Source: Macquaria australasica
Taxonomy: Eukaryota; Chordata; Actinopteri; Centrarchiformes; Percichthyidae
NCBI GenBank assembly: GCA_005408345.1
Contig: SEMN01000008.1
Coordinates: forward strand, 2,914,001 to 2,978,000
Reading direction: 5' to 3'
Length of the DNA stretch: 64,000 nt
How positions within the stretch are numbered: position 1 is the first letter of the stretch; the number at the start of each line of letters is the position of its first letter. Below are positions 35,701 through 48,266 of this stretch, piece after piece. The notes under the pieces are model-generated. The model was not told where the DNA came from and did not search any database. It saw only the letters and a program-made list of their open reading frames with translations. The position numbers and the translations under genes are program-made.

Positions 35701-37371
35701 TTTCAAAGCAGAGATCCTTCTCTGGGCAAGAATGGAGTCGATGACCCTCCTCCTTTGGGTAATCTAGTTCAGCTGAGTGCATTTATTAAAACCCACAATG
35801 ATCACAACCTGATTCACTCTGCAAAATACTTAGTTATAAATGTAAAGTTTATGATTTATTATATGACACAAAATAAACCTCATATTCATCAAATAATTTT
35901 GATGAATTTGGATCAAATGTTTTGTATTCGTAAAGATTTTTTTTACCAAGGTTACCGCTAACTATTACACTTGCTAATTTTTTGGATGCTATGCTGAGTA
36001 GCTTTGTCATTCTCTCTGCACATTTCTGGATGTGTTCATAATCTCATAGTCTCTTATCGTTTCCTGCTGGGAAGAGGTGAACATGTCCTAATCGCCTTTC
36101 TCTACACCCCCATGCTCCCGTCACCCCCATGCTCCCGTCTGCTCTGAAGGCAGCCAGCATGAGGGCTAATCCCTCTGCAGTTAATGAGGGCAGAAAGAAT
36201 CAGGTCTGGGCCCTGACTTCTGCACATATTTCCATTTGGTTTCTCCAGTTATCCTCCGTACAGCCTCACTGTCATAAATATAATGAAATAAAATGTCCCC
36301 AAAATGTGCAGGGACTGAAGACCGCGGGAAATGAATGAACTTGAGAGTGAGACCAGCTGTAGTGGTCAATTTTATGGACGGGAACATTTGCAATAAAGTC
36401 AGGGAGGGATGTGCCCAGCAAATTTACATACTAATTAGAAGCACATGAAACAGAGCTTTCAACTTTACACAAAAGATCCAACATTATCCACAATTATCTC
36501 ACCACGAAACCAAAAAAACTGTTTGAATCCTTTCAAAGTAATGGCATAACCCATGAGAGAGACATACATGAGTGTTTTAGGTTAGCAGCTAGTCACTCTG
36601 TCCTTGCAGCATTTAGTGAAACAAAGCCACAATTTTTTGCTTTGTTGTCATGCTGGGAAATAAATAATTGAGCAAGTCGCTATCAGTGATTTTGCAGTGG
36701 ATTTCCACTCTGTAAATGTTAAAAGTGACTTCTGCTTGCGATTCCTCCTTTGTGTTGTCTGTGTGTCAGCCAAACTCATTTCACCCACTGCATTCACCCA
36801 CTGTTAGCCATTGATAAGGTAACACTTTTATTTTCTGCTCTGCTGCCTCTTATCCTACTGTCACAGGGTGCGCAAAGTCTCTCATTCGCTGTCAATGGAG
36901 CTGCTTCAGAGAGAGTCGATGGCATCACAGATTACAGTCGGAGAACATTTTTTAATTCTAGGATAAGCTTCTGCATGTACATAAACACCAGGAATAAAGA
37001 CATGTCCTCTGCTTTTACATTTTCCTTGACCCATGAGAACAGCTGTAGATTCCAATCAATCAATCAAAATGTATTCATATAGCACGTTTCAAACAAATCA
37101 AATGCAATTCAAAGTGCTTTACAAGCGATTGAGGTAGAAGTGTTTTGGGTTTTTGATAAGACAGTGTGTGTGTAGTCATCTCTTCCATACGTTCACTACA
37201 TACACAATAGTTGCATTTATTTGATTAGCCAACGCAACACCTTGCCCGATGATGCTGGATGACCCTGTGTTGTTTTACCAGAGCCCCCTATGTTGGCACC
37301 CCCGGTCTGCACATGGACTGGCTCCATTCAAATGAATGAGAGGGCTGCACAGGGCTGATGTTGGTCTGAAC
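32721..37371. other. Intergenic, no convincing gene
   Basis: AT-rich. The only gene-like signal is a TATA box with a short ATG segment at 35663-35760 (listed separately). A tandem pair of cacccccatgctcccgt is at about 36106-36140, and a LINE-like tail (tcatatagcacgtttcaaac on the plus strand) at about 37052-37135. Confidence 0.5.
35663..35760 (+). promoter_or_regulatory. Candidate TATA promoter with short first-exon-like segment
   Basis: gctgtataaaaggggcagtg is followed about 75 bp later by caagATGGAGTCGATGACC, encoding MESMTLLLW and then a possible donor gtaatc. The arrangement looks like the first exon of a small secreted-protein gene. No credible next exon was found, so the call is weak. 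Confidence 0.25.
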
Positions 37372-37760
37372 CATGGACTGTAGATATAGATGGAAGACTC
37401 AACAGATCCCCAAAAGTGAAGTCAAAACATCTCGATTGCCCCCTGGGTGAAAGATGGTTTCTGTCATTTTAGGTAGTTCTTTTTACGCTGATGTTTGTTC
37501 AAGTGTTCATTTTTCTGATAAGTTTGGTTTTAATTCGTTATTTGATGCTATAAAAAGTGGGTGTCACGTCATGATTGACAACTGTGAGTGTGCTCGGAAT
37601 TGGTTCAGGTGGGTGTATAGGCGGGACCTCAACACCACGGATCACTACTGCACAGACTCTGGCTCCAAATGACGGCAGTGCCCGTATCCGGGGAATTTTG
37701 GCTTCATTTTTTACAATGGAAGGAAGTGGAGATGCGTCGTCCATCTTTATATAGTCTATG
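37372..37760. mobile_element. MITE with catagact-type inverted ends
   Basis: The left end catggactgtagatatagat and right end catctttatatagtctatg are inverted copies over about 20 bp with a few mismatches. Inside is ccgtatccggggaattttgg, which I recall from a very common teleost repeat. Non-coding. Confidence 0.75.
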
Positions 37761-39453
37761 CTCTGAACAATAGGCAACTCATTTGGTTAGCCGGCAAGTT
37801 GTCCAGAAAGACGATTCCTATGCAGCTAGCCACAATAGTTAATCCAGGTTGGTTATTGCTGTGTTTATTTTTGGAATTTTAAATGATTTATGTAAAATTT
37901 AAGTTTATTTGGAGAGCTTTAGGAGGCTTGCGCTGCTTGCCCCGACATGCATTGTTTTGCCAGAGTCCATATTCTCTCAATCTCTACAGTGGAGGTGGTG
38001 AGTGCAACGTTAGCATGACCCATAGTCAGAATGGCCTTTACACACTGGGGATGTAACGAATAAATTACACAAAAAAGCGAAATACTCACCTGTGAATATT
38101 TCGCATCAAAACTATTCATACCGGCAGTGATGCGAATAGATAGATTCGTGGCAGCTCATTCTTCAGAAAATGTGTCTTATGTTACTTTGGGTAGTCTGCA
38201 GTGCCTCCTGTATTTGATTAATATGAGCCAAACCTGCTACGACACTATTGTCTTTCTACCAACTCTACTACATCCAAAAGTGAACCACATAAGCCACTCA
38301 CTGTCCTGCATCCGGCGATGCAGAATATCCCTGAATGACAGACTTTGACCCTGTTTGTTGGCCTTAACAGGCACATCTGTATTATTAAGCACCAAATTGG
38401 ATATTGACTATATTGGCGCTCTGAGAAATGAAGGAATTTACAAGCTTGAAACCGGTACTTGTATTAACTCCAATATGACATGAAAGAACATGTTGTCATT
38501 CAGAATATTTGTCGCTCATTGCAATCTGGTCTACTGAGGCTGCTGCTGGTGTCTGATATCTCTGCCTCTTTAACAATGAATTTCCTCCACTCTCCCAACT
38601 TTGATGCAAAATGGTCACTGTAGAAATCAAGTCCCTCACTGTGTTACAGTAAATGTTGATTAAGCCATAAACACTAAAAAGAATGAGGTGCGACTTTCGG
38701 GAACATTTCTGTTTCACAGAAACACAACTGACTGTTTATTATGGCAAATACAATACAAGGGAGAAACCAAAAAAACAATTCCACATCAGTAGTGGAATTA
38801 ATGCTGTATAGAGGAATCTGAGAATTCCAGTAAAAAGTAAAAAAAAAAAAAAAAAAAAAAAGAAATAACAGAAAATATATGGCAGGATCTCCTATTTCAA
38901 GAGAAGTGAGTGTCTTCTGGGCCTCTATCAATTACTATGGGCCTGAACATGTCTTAGGGAATGTGTGTGTTGGCCAAAACATATTTTTCTAAGCATTAGA
39001 CATAATGGCGTAGGGGTCATTTAGTGAGAGTTGCTGTCATCACCAGAAAAATAATGTCTGTTCAAATTCTTAGATATTTATGTTTTCCTGATAAGCAAGA
39101 AGCTCTTACGGTTGTGTGAATAACGACTGACTCACTGAATAATGATTCACACAACACTAGTTGCAAAGGTGGAAATAGCACAACATTGTTATGAAGGCTG
39201 GGTGGATAGTAGTAGACTAATGGAAATAAGCTTAACGTGATGATATAAAAGCATGTATCATCTTCTCAAGATCAGCGCAAGAAAGGAAATACTTTACTTT
39301 TGAGATGCTCCTCATTTGGAGGAAACATAATTACAACTCTTGTCATCTCTTGTCAGTGAAACAAAAGGGTCACTGTCAAACATTAAACATGTGTTTCTGG
39401 CTGCAGGTTTGATATTTGCACACAGAAAGTCAAAACTGTTCTGTAAATTGGAA
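37761..39453. other. Intergenic, nothing recognised
   Basis: AT-rich sequence with a poly-A run at about 38839-38862. No exon-like frame with splice signals, and no element family I can name. Confidence 0.5.
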
Positions 39454-42400
39454 ATTCAATTCAATTCAGTTTTATTTATATAGCGCCATATCATAACAAA
39501 GTTATCTCAGGGCACTTTTTCGAATAGAGCAGGTCTAGACCGACTCTTTATATTTACAGAGACCCAACAGTTCCCACCATGAGCAAGCACTATGCGACAG
39601 TGGCAAGGAAAAACTCCCTTTTAACAGGTAGAAACCTCGAGCAGAACCAGGCTCAAGGTGGGCGGTCATCTGCCTCGACCGGTTGGGTTGAAGGGGGAAG
39701 GGGGGAGCGGGAGAGAGAGAGCAGGAGGAAAGAGAACATACAGCAGCTCAATACAGCATAGATATGGTAATGGCATTGATGTTAACACCAACAGAAACAA
39801 CACTAAGAGCAACATTATAATAGCAATACTAATAACAGCAACAACAGCAATAGCATCAGCGGTGCAGAGCAGGAGCACGGGGGCAGCAGGCGGCAGCAAC
39901 CACAGACCCAGACCTCCACAGCTCCAGAGGCAGAAACACCTGCAGAAAGCAACAGAAGGGGAGGGAGAGAGAGAGAGGAGAGAAAGCACACAACTACGGG
40001 AAGAAGTTGAATTAATAACAAGCATTGATGGGATATGAGGGCGTACAGATGGAGAGGAAGAGGAGGAGAAAGGAGCTCAGTGCATCATAGGAAGTCCCCC
40101 GGCAGTCTAGGCCTATAGCAGCATAACTAAGGGGGGGCTCAGGGGTCACCTGAGTCAGCCCTACTATAAGCTTTATCAAAGAGGAAAGTCTTAAGCCTAC
40201 TCTTAAATGTGAGGAGGTTGTCCGCCTCCCGTACACAAACTGGGATCTGGTTCCACAGGAGAGGAGCTTGATAGCTGAAGGCTCTGGCTCCCATTCTACT
40301 TTTAGAGACTCTAGGAACCACAAGGAACCCTGCATTCTGGGAGTGCAGTGCTCTAGTGGGGTAATAGGGTACTATGAGCTCTTTAAGATATGATGGTGCC
40401 TGACCATTTAGGGCTTTGAAGGTGAGGAGAAGGATTTTAAATTCTATTCTGGATTTTACAGGGAGCCAGTGTAGAGAAGCTAATATTGGAGAAATATGTT
40501 CTCTTTTTCTGGTTCTTGTCAGTAAACGTGCCGCAGCATTCTGAATCAGCTGGAGAGTCTTAAGGGATTTATTGGGGCAGCCTGATAATAGAGAGTTGCA
40601 ATAGTCCAGCCTAGACGTAACAAATGCATGGACTAGTTTTTCTGCATCTTTTTGAGATAGGATGTGCCTGATTTTTGCAATGTTACGTAAATGAAAAAAG
40701 GCAGTTCTTGAAGTTTGTTTTATTTGGGAGTTAAAGGACATATCCTGATCAAAGATAACTCCAAGACTCTACTGCTCTGGCTGGAGGCCAGGGCAATGCC
40801 ATCTAGAGAAACTATATCTTTAGATAATGTGTTTCAAGGTGTTCGGGGCCAAGTACAATAACTTCGGTTTTGTCTGAGTTTACCATCAGAAAATTGCAGG
40901 TCATCCAGGCCTTTATGTCCTTAAGGCATGCCTGAAGTTTAGCTAATTGATTGGTTTCATCTGGCTTGATCGATAAATACAATTGGGTATCATCTGCATA
41001 ACAATGAAAATTTATGGAGTGCTTCCTAATAATATTGCCTAAAGGAAGCATATACAAGGTAAATAGAATTGGTCCAAGCACAGAACCTTGTGGAACTCCG
41101 TGACTAACTTTGGCGTGCATAGAGGATTCATCATTAACGTGTACAAACTGATATCGATCTGATAAATAGGATTTAAACCAGCTTAGTGCAGTACCTTTAA
41201 TGCCAATAAAATGTTCTAGTCTCTGTAATAGAATGTGATGGTCAATGGTATCGAATGCAGCACTAAGATCTAGTAAGACAAGTACAGAGACAAGTCCTTT
41301 GTCTGATGCAATTAGAAGGTCATTTGTAACTTTCACCAGTGCTGTCTCTGTGCTATGATGCACTCTAAATCCTGACTGAAAATCCTCAAACAGGTTGTTG
41401 TTGTGTAGAAAGTCACACAACTGATTGGCGACTGCTTTCTCAAGGACCTTAGAGAGAAAAGGAGGGTTAGATATAGGTCTATAATTTGACAAAATCCCTG
41501 GATCAAGAGTGGGCTTTTTAAGAAGAGGCTTAATTACAGCTACTTTAAAGGACTGTGGCACATAGCCTTTTAATAAGGACAGATTGATCATATCTAGTAA
41601 ATAAGTGCTAACTAAGGGTAAAATTTCTTTAAGCAGCCTAGTTGGGACGGGGTCTAAGAGACACGTTGATGGCTTAGATGAGGAAATCATGGAAGTTAGT
41701 TGATTACGGTTGATGGGAGAAAAGCAGTCTAAATGTACAGGTTTTACAGTTGTTTCTAAGGTTCCTGTGTTTGAAGATAAGTCAGTACCAACTGAGGGCA
41801 GGAGGTGCTGAATTTTTTCTCTAATAGTTAGAATTTTATCTTTAAAGAAGCTCATGAAGTCATTACTACTGAGGTCTATAGGAATACATGGCTCAACAGA
41901 GCTGTGACTCTCTGTCAGCCTGGCTACAGTGCTGAACAGAAACCTGGGGTTGTTCTTATTTTCCTCTATTAATGATGAGTAGTAAGCTGCTCTGGCATTA
42001 CGGAGGGCCTTCCTATAAATTTTAAGACTATCTTGCCAGGCTAAACGTGATTCTTCCAGATTGGTGGAACGCCAATTCCTTTCAAGTTTTCGCGATGTTT
42101 GTTTTAATTTGCGGGTTTGCAGGTTATACCATGGAGCTAACCTCCTCTGTTTTATTATCTTCTTTTTTAGAGGGGCGATAGAGTCGAGTGTTATTCGTAG
42201 TGAGCCTGCAGCACTATCAACAAGATGATCAATTTGGGAGGGACTAAAGTTAGCATAGGAGTCATCTGTTACATTGAGACATGGAACTGAATTAAATGCC
42301 GATGGAATCACTTCCTTAAATTTAGCTACAGCACTATCAGATAGACATCTAGTGTAGGAATGTTTGCCTAATGGCGTGTAGTCCAGTAATAGGAATTCAA

Positions 42401-42675
42401 AAGTTAATAGAAAATGGTCTGATAAAAAAGAATTCTGTGGAAAGACTATTAGATGTTCAATTTCAATCCCATAAACAAGAACAAGGTCGAGGGTGTGGTT
42501 AAAACAGTGAGTGGGTTTATGTACACTCTGACAGAAGCCAATCGAATCTAGTAATGAGATAAACGCAGCACTAAGGCTATCATTTTCTACATCCACATGA
42601 ATATTAAAATCACCTACAATAATTATTTTATCCGTTTTAAGGACTAAACCTGATAAGAACTCTGAGAATTCAGAG
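39454..42675 (-). mobile_element. L2-clade LINE, 5'-truncated, minus strand
   Basis: A non-LTR retrotransposon copying itself by target-primed reverse transcription. Read on the minus strand it has the end of an endonuclease domain, a full set of reverse-transcriptase blocks, a C-terminal domain, a 3' UTR rich in short CTG/ATT-type runs, and a 3' end of ggcgctatataaataaaa followed by GAATT-type repeats at 39454. The front of the endonuclease is missing: the element starts abruptly at about 42675 inside Tc1-like DNA. One stop plus frame change at about 40741-40812 breaks the ORF. Confidence 0.9.
40139..40741 (-). pseudogene. L2 ORF C-terminal segment after a frame break
   Basis: A 200-codon frame continuing the L2 protein: MSFNSQIKQTSRTAFFHLRN, LVHAFVTSRLDYCNSLLSG, LQLIQNAAARLL and WLPVKSRIEFKILLLTFKAL, ending with LLTFKSRLKTFLFDKAYS. 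This is the usual domain downstream of RT in L2/CR1-type elements. The 70-bp gap to the RT frame contains the break. Confidence 0.85.
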
Positions 42676-42713
42676 TTGATGCGCTCTTGGAGTAATTTTG
42701 GTAGGCTGGCCAC
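40812..42713 (-). pseudogene. L2 endonuclease/reverse transcriptase ORF, truncated and chimeric
   Basis: A 633-codon open frame. Residues 1-13 come from Tc1-like DNA read out of its own frame; L2 sequence follows. Endonuclease remnants: IIVGDFNIHVD (about residue 31) and LSDHFLL. RT motifs in order: PISNPPFLSKVLEKAV, DFQSGFRVHHSTETALVKV, VLLDLSAAFDTIDH, HGVPQGSVLGPILF and the catalytic YADD at 572-575. It ends early at HYLKI, with the rest of the protein in the frame at 40139-40741. The N-terminal half of the endonuclease is absent, so the copy cannot be autonomous. The frame length suggests fairly recent insertion. Confidence 0.85.
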
Positions 42714-42885
42714 TCCTGGGAAGGTTCACCACTGTTCCAAGTTTTCTCCATTTGTGGATAATGGCTCTCACCGTGGTTCGCTGGAGTCCCACAGCCTTAG
42801 GAATGGCTTTGTAACCCTTTCCAGACTGATAGATGTCAATGACTTTGTTTCTCATCTGTTCTTGAATTTCTTTAGACCTCGGCAT
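42676..42885 (-). pseudogene. Tc1 transposase N-terminal domain, truncated
   Basis: Seventy-one codons from ATG at 42885: a helix-turn-helix domain (MPRSKEIQEQMRNKVIDIYQ through VGLQRTTVRAIIHKWRK) and the GRPR-like hook variant SGQPTKI. It stops at the L2 junction. Intact family members are about 340 residues, so this is a fragment without the catalytic core. Confidence 0.85.
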
Positions 42886-43170
42886 GATGTGTTGCTTTTT
42901 GAGATCTTTCAGCGTACTTCATTTTGTCAGACAGGTTCTATTTAAGTGATTTCTTGATTCAACAGGTCTGGCAGTAATCAGGCCTGGGTGTGGCTAGTGA
43001 AATTGAACTCAGCTTTCCAAAAAATGTAGTTAATCACAGTTAATTCATGATTTACACACATAGGCACATAGGGCCAGGTAGGTTTGGATAGCTTTTTTTC
43101 CCTTAAAAAATTTAATCATCTTATCTTTGTCTAATATTAAATTTGTTTGATGATCTGAAACATTTAAGTG
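42676..43170 (-). mobile_element. Tc1-like transposon fragment (5' part)
   Basis: On the minus strand the non-coding leader is followed by a start at 42885 encoding MPRSKEIQEQMRNKVIDIYQ, then LQRTTVRAIIHKWRKLGTVV and LPRSGQPTKITPRA. This is the paired-like DNA-binding half of a Tc1-family transposase. The catalytic DDE half is absent, because L2 sequence starts at about 42675. The outer terminal inverted repeat is also absent, cut at 43170 by the second L2 fragment. Confidence 0.85.
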
Positions 43171-44005
43171 CCTTCAGCTATCAATCTCCTCTCCTGTGGA
43201 ACCAGATCCCAGTTTGTGTACGGGAGGCAGACAACCTCCTCACATTTAAGAGTAGGCTTAAGACTTTCCTCTTGATAAAGCTTATAGTAGGGCTGGCTCA
43301 GGTGACCCCTGAGCTACTCCTTAGTTATGCTGATATAGGCCTAGACTGCCGGGGGACTTCCTATGATGCACTGAGCTCCTCTCTCCTCCTCTTCCTCTCC
43401 ATCTGTATGCCCTCATATCCCATTAATGCTTGTTACTAACTCAACTTCTTCCCGTAGTTGTGTGCTTTCTCTCTCTCTTTCCTTCTGTTGCTTTCTGCAG
43501 GTATTTCTGCCTCCGGAGCTGTAGAGTCTGGATCTATGGTTGCAGGCCACCTGCTGCCCCTGTGCTCCTGCTCTGCACCCGCTGCTGCTATTACTGTTAT
43601 TGCTCTTATTATTAGTATTACTATTATAATATTGCTCTTAGTATTATTTCTGTTAATATTAATATCAATACTATTACCACAACTATTACTTTACATCTCT
43701 ATGTGGAACTGTATTGTGCTGCTGTATGTTCTGTTTCCTCCTGCTCTCTCTCTCCCGGCCCCCCCCCTCAACCCAAACAGTCGAAGCAGATGACCGCCCA
43801 CCTAGAGCCTGGTTCTGCTCGAGGTTTCTACCTGTTAAAAGGGAGTTTTTCCTTGCCACTGTCGCCTAGTGCTTGCTCATGGTGGGAATTGTTGGGTCTC
43901 TGTAAATATGAGGAGTCGGTCTAGACCTGCTCTATTCGAAAAAGTGCCCTGAGATAACTTTGTTATGATATGGCGCTATATAAATAAAATTGAATTGAAT
44001 TGAAT
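43171..44005 (+). mobile_element. L2 LINE 3' fragment, plus strand
   Basis: Starts in the C-terminal coding part (FSYQSPLLWNQIPVCVREAD, LLTFKSRLKTFL) and runs through the same 3' UTR and GAATT-type tail as the minus-strand copy. Both L2 fragments point outward from the Tc1 piece. The arm shared with 39454-40281 is about 830 bp. Confidence 0.9.
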
Positions 44006-46594
44006 ACTATGACAAGTGGCTCATGCCAGCCATCAAGCTAATGCGTGCTGTTATCCGTGGTCAAAACAATCATACTAAAATTACTTTATGAGCGTGTTGA
44101 ACGCCACATAAAGTTAGCTACAGTAGCTCTGTGGGTAGTCGATTCATCTAATGGTAAGTGGTGGCTATTTCATTAGAATGAAATGACATAATGTGAATAA
44201 ACTTGACTAAACATAACGTGAATAAAACTTTTATAAATTTACTCGTCCGTGAACATGATTTCTACCTGAGTCACATCCTGTTCTTTTTATACATCCATGG
44301 TCACGTCAGATTTTCATTGGCAATGGTGGTTGTTGAAGACAACTCCCACGAACCCATGCACGACGTCATCAAACTACATCTTTTGTTATTGTTTTGATTG
44401 AGAGTCCCCTAGGGGCAGAAATTACATACTGTGTGTTTAAATTAATGATTGAGGTAGATTAAGATCTCCCAGTCAATATATCAATCATACAAACTACCCC
44501 TCACCTTGCAATATTTATGATAATGCAGCCAATGACACAGCGTTAATTGCATTCATTCCTTACCTCTTCTGATGGTCTGACACACAGATCAGGAAGAAGC
44601 CAGTTTCGTCTCGCTGCTGCTCACACTCAATCCATCATCTTCTATTTTTTGTGTGTGATGAATGCTACATTTATGGGGCATTATTTCAGTTGTTTGTACC
44701 CCTCTGCCATTCCAGTTCAGCTGTTCATGTGAAATTTGAATTCTGTTTGGTAAACAGATACAAACAGCAACTGTTGTGTTCAAATGGAACAAATTTCATC
44801 AGCCAAATCTGTTTTGGTGGCAATGCAGTGCTGCCTGGATTATGTTTTTTCTTTAGAATTTTCATTTGTACTTATCAGCAACATTTTCCTATAATCTTCA
44901 ATAGTATACCTGTATGGATATCTAAGTATTGCTAAGATTAGGGTAAAGTCAGGCTACTAGGCGAAATATCAGTTTATTAGAAAGCAGCAGGTACAACTGG
45001 TATTTTAAAATTGTCCTATTCTGAATTATACATAAAGCTTCACATAACAAATTGTCAATCATGACCACTGGTCATCTAGTACTCTAACAGACCAGGGCTT
45101 GGTTAAATTTAAGAGTATTTGTAATTTAAAGGAAATGTGATAAAGGGCTTTTATCGTTCAGTTTATGAGTAGGAGTAAAAGTGAAGCACTTTTACTTCTA
45201 AGTCCAATATTTAACTTTGTTAATTCGCCTAATACTCTGTAACAATGGTGTTGAAGACAAACGCTTGAACACCTCAACTTTCCACACCCTGTCTTTACAC
45301 CGCACTACAGTATATAAACACGATATTACTTCCTGCATTGGCACTGAGTGTTTCCTCTGAGGAGATTGTTATTGCAGAGTACTTCATATAAAAGTAAAGA
45401 GTAAGCAACAGGATTGAGAAACAAATGACAGAGATCCTAGATCAATAAAAAATAATTTCTTTACATTTTCCCTGTAAAACAACTTGTAAAACCTTTTTTC
45501 AACTTGTAAAAGCTAATGGGATTCATGATGTTTCATAGGCATCACAGCCTTATTCTCAAAGAATATTTCAACACGGATGTCACCAACATTTACACATGGC
45601 TGTTTTTTTTCCCTCAGCTGAGCCCAGGGGGGCTCTGTAATTTTGTAAGAGATAGCAGATGGAAAGAATTCACTGGTTTTGGGACGGTCAAACTGGGGTG
45701 AAACTTGCTTGAAGACAGCCACTAATCCAGTTATTTCATACTTTAAAATCACTCCACATGGATATTCCAAGTATAAAACTGAAATGAATTATTGCCTGTC
45801 TTGCAGTAATTTTGACTGAGTCTTTATTGGTATAGGAAAGAAGAAAGCAAAACTACTGCTTCCTGAGTCAACTCACTAAACATCAGCAGAACAGCACTTT
45901 AATCTTCAGGCAATCATTTTATCATGCATTTAGTTGACCTTTCCCATAAATCACAGCTGAGTGATCTGGTCGAACTGCAGGATGTGGAAAAGTTTGCGGT
46001 ATAATGCAGAGTATCCTATTTGTGTTAGAAAGCATCTCTGTGCGGGCTGCTGCGTGTTCTTTTTTTCCATATACTCAATTTCCCTGCAGATGTGCACTGC
46101 AGCTGACAGCTGCGTGCGTCAGTGGCTGAAATAGAATGAGCAATTGCAGGCAAACATTTCTTGTTAACAATTACAGTTGAATAGTGATCTGAAGGTTAAT
46201 TTGGTAATCAGTGAATCTGCAGTAATGATAGCTGCAATAAATTATGACAACGGGAGACATCTATCAAAAGAAAAGTATGTTTCTCAGCTGAAAGTTGACA
46301 GGATATAAAAGTGCATTCTTTGAAGCTGAGGATGAAACATGAACATGAAACATGGAAAATACTATAGAAAAAACAAAATTTCATTAGTTTTATCTATTAT
46401 TTAATTGTATCTCTTTTAGTTATTACTTATATATTTAATCTCTATTTAATGCCTTTCATTTGTCTTTTATTGTGAAGCACTTTGGTGTGTAAACAAATCA
46501 TATTATCAATTTTTACTTAGCAGAAACTTTCCAAATGTATCCAACACAGTTACCATTCTAAAGGTCAAACCGAAACAAATCACTATTCTACGAT
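44006..46594. other. Intergenic, mostly unrecognised
   Basis: AT-rich. At about 44310-44440 there is a segment (acccatgcacgacgtcatca ... ggcagaaattacatactgtg) resembling the end of a common fish repeat. No exon-like frame was found. Confidence 0.45.
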
Positions 46595-48266
46595 TGCTAC
46601 TAATGACATCACAAGCGTTCTCCTTTAGCTCACAATGACATCACCAGAGTTCTACTGTAGCTCACAATGTCATCACTAGAGTTCTACTGAGGCGCACAAG
46701 GACATCACTGGGGTTCCAATGTAGCTCTCAATAACATCACTAGAGTTTTACTGTAGCTCTCAATGACATCACTAGTGTTCTCATTTAGCTCACAAATACA
46801 TCACCAGAGTTCTACTGTAGCTGTGAATTACATCACTAGAGTTCTACTGTAGCTCTCAATGACATCATTCAAATTTGACTGTAGCTCACAATGACATCAT
46901 TAGAGTTCTACTGTGGCTCTCAATAACAACATAAGTTTTCTAGTGTTACTCACAATTAAATCATTATTCTATATTAGCTCTCAATGACATCACTAGTGTT
47001 CTACTGTAACTCACAATGCCATCACTAGAGTTCTACTGTAACTCACAAAGTCATCCAGAGTTCCACTGTAGCTCTCAATGACATCATTAGCTCTCAGTGA
47101 CATTACTAGTGTTCTCCTTTAGCTGACAATGACATAACCAGTGTTCTACTGTAGTTCCCAATTACATCATTAGAGTTCTACTTTAGCTGTCAATGACATC
47201 ATTAGGTCTGTGATAATTCCCAGTGACATCATTAGAGTTCTACTGTTAGCTCTCAGTGACATCATTAGGTCTACAATAGCCCACACTGTCATCCCTAGTT
47301 CCACTGTTTCTCTCAGTTACATCAATAGAGTTGTAATGTAGCTCATAATGTCATCACTACAGTGCGACTGTAGCTAATAATGTCATCACTAAGGTTCCAG
47401 TGTACTGTAGCTGAAAATGTCATCCCTAGAGTCCCACTCTTTTTGTAATTACATCCCAAGAGCTCCACTGTAGCTCTCAATGACATCAATAGCTTTCAGT
47501 GACCAGTGTTCTCGTGTAGCTCTCAATGACATCATTAGGTCTACAACAGCTCACAATGTCATCCCAAGTTCCACTGTAGCTCTCAATTTCATCAATACAG
47601 TGCTACTGTAGCTAAAAATGTCATCACTAAGGTTCAAATGCACTGTAGGTCTCAGTGACATCAATACATAACCACAAGCTCACAAATTCCATTTGAAGGC
47701 AGCATGACATCACAAGTTTCCCAGTGTTTATCACAATTAAATCACTATTCTGCTATTGCCCTCAATGACATCATTAATGTTTGACTGGAACAAACAATGA
47801 CATCACTGAAGTTCTGCTGTATCTCAAAATAACATCATGTGTTATGACATTAGATGTTTTCCAGTGTTGCTCACAATGAATTCACTATTCTACAATTGCT
47901 CCTAATGACATCACTACAGTTCCACATTAGCTCTCAGTGACATCACTGGTGTTCTCCTTTAGCTCTCAATGACATCACCAGAGTTTTATTGTAGCATACA
48001 ATGTCATCACTAGAGTTCTACTGTAGCTCACAATGTCAACCCTAGAGTTCTACTGTAGCTCACCATGTCAACCCTCAAGTTCCACTGTAGCTCTCAATGA
48101 CATCACTAGGGTTCCAATATAGCTCTCAATGACATCACTAGACTTCCACTGTAGCTGTCAATGACATCATAATCTCTTAATGACATCTCTAGTTTTCCTT
48201 TAGCTGACAGTGACATCGCCAGTGTGCTACTGTATCTAAACAATAACATCAAAAAAGTTCTACTGT

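Noticed and set aside
36900..37080. Segment after an acceptor-like site (GAQSLSFAVNG...) as a second exon of a gene starting at 35690
   Set aside because: No good donor follows, it runs into a LINE-like tail at about 37050, and the joined peptide has no sensible signal sequence or family match.
39658..40038. Open frames of about 120 codons over the L2 3' UTR on both strands
   Set aside because: They are low-complexity trinucleotide-like sequence (CAG/AAC and complements) inside the L2 3' end, repeated in the 43.5-kb copy; not protein genes.
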